A stretch of DNA of 64,000 nucleotides from Rikenellaceae bacterium (GTDB lineage: Bacteria > Bacteroidota > Bacteroidia > Bacteroidales > Rikenellaceae). Within the stretch, counting starts at the first letter, position 1; each line of letters starts with the position of its first letter. Shown in pieces: positions 63,847 to 64,000 of the stretch. The DNA is taken from contig SUZN01000006.1 of the NCBI GenBank assembly GCA_015059905.1, forward strand, positions 1 through 64,000, written 5' to 3'. Under the pieces are notes generated by a model. That model was not told the DNA's origin. It searched no databases and worked only from the letters and a program-made list of their open reading frames with translations. The translations under genes and the position numbers were made by a program.

Positions 63847-63993
63847 GTGAGTGTTGTGCGTTTTGCAAAAGTTTTTATATCTTTGTATTGTCGAGGGTGC
63901 GCTCTCGGCGGACATATAGAAAGTGTTTTCGCACACTCCTTGTTAGAAAATGTGGAAGTTTTCAAAAGCGGAGGTGGAACGAACAACACTCAC
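63847..63993. promoter_or_regulatory. Candidate invertible promoter (inverton) with 16-bp inverted repeats
   Basis: GTGAGTGTTGTGCGTT (63847-63862) and the complement of GTGAGTGTTGTTCGTT (63978-63993) form an inverted repeat with 15 of 16 matches, 115 nt apart. The interval holds a -7 box TATCTTTG (63878-63885) pointing right. The left arm is upstream of this box, so the repeat is not a simple RNA hairpin of that transcript. The downstream gene is outside the window. After inversion the promoter would point toward ftsY. Confidence 0.55.
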
Positions 63994-64000
63994 TTCTTGT

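Noticed and set aside
63801..63989. Minus-strand 62-residue open frame at the right edge
   Set aside because: Pro/Cys-rich composition, no recognisable domain, and it lies across the promoter and inverted repeat.

Overview
The window is chromosomal DNA of a Bacteroidales bacterium, most likely a gut Rikenellaceae/Alistipes-type organism. Genus is an inference. The order is supported by promoters of the Bacteroidetes form TAnnTTTG, a SusC/SusD/SusE-type locus, several lipoproteins with SSC/FSSC lipoboxes, the order DUF4271-hemD-rnpA-yidD, and Bacteroidetes families such as DUF4954, DUF3467 and AsnA. No tRNA, rRNA, transposase, phage or CRISPR locus was seen.

Layout. 1-3 kb: accessory genes (end of a chloramphenicol acetyltransferase-like gene, DUF169, a PD-(D/E)XK nuclease-like protein, a truncated RibD-C gene, a flavin reductase). 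3-6 kb: purine salvage (xpt plus an NCS2 permease) and cutC. 6-11 kb: a large transglutaminase lipoprotein, TIGR04076, panE, and an AraC regulator divergent from an HXXEE membrane protein. 11.4-21 kb: a palindromic repeat, a three-haem cytochrome c peroxidase, an SDR oxidoreductase, a GH78 rhamnosidase, a BASS transporter, a PlsC-like acyltransferase and an Omp85-like barrel. 21.6-28 kb: SusC/SusD/SusE, with a run of nine G near the susC start and repeat DNA on both sides. 29-31 kb: a CotH-like lipoprotein.

31.4-42 kb is the most remarkable part. Five co-directional, tightly packed genes encode two beta-propeller/di-haem cytochrome fusions, two proteins resembling the alpha subunit of hydrazine synthase (one with a C-terminal SUMF1/FGE-like domain), and a chorismatase/Rid-like cytoplasmic protein. 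Propeller plus di-haem CCP-like protein plus HzsA-like protein is the subunit inventory of the anammox hydrazine synthase (HzsB, HzsC, HzsA). Here it occurs as two duplicated sets in a non-anammox bacterium, without the alpha-haem tyrosine, so the substrate is unknown.

42-64 kb is mostly conserved core: asnA, DUF4954, DUF3467, then one long operon (LysE transporter, cmk, ispH, small membrane protein, S41 protease, histidine kinase, DUF4271, hemD, rnpA, yidD). It is followed by DUF418, a GH106 rhamnosidase, rny, a 6S-like RNA candidate, zapA with a ZapB-like partner, rimO and ftsY. The right edge carries a palindromic repeat and a promoter enclosed by 16-bp inverted repeats, which looks like an invertible (phase-variable) promoter.
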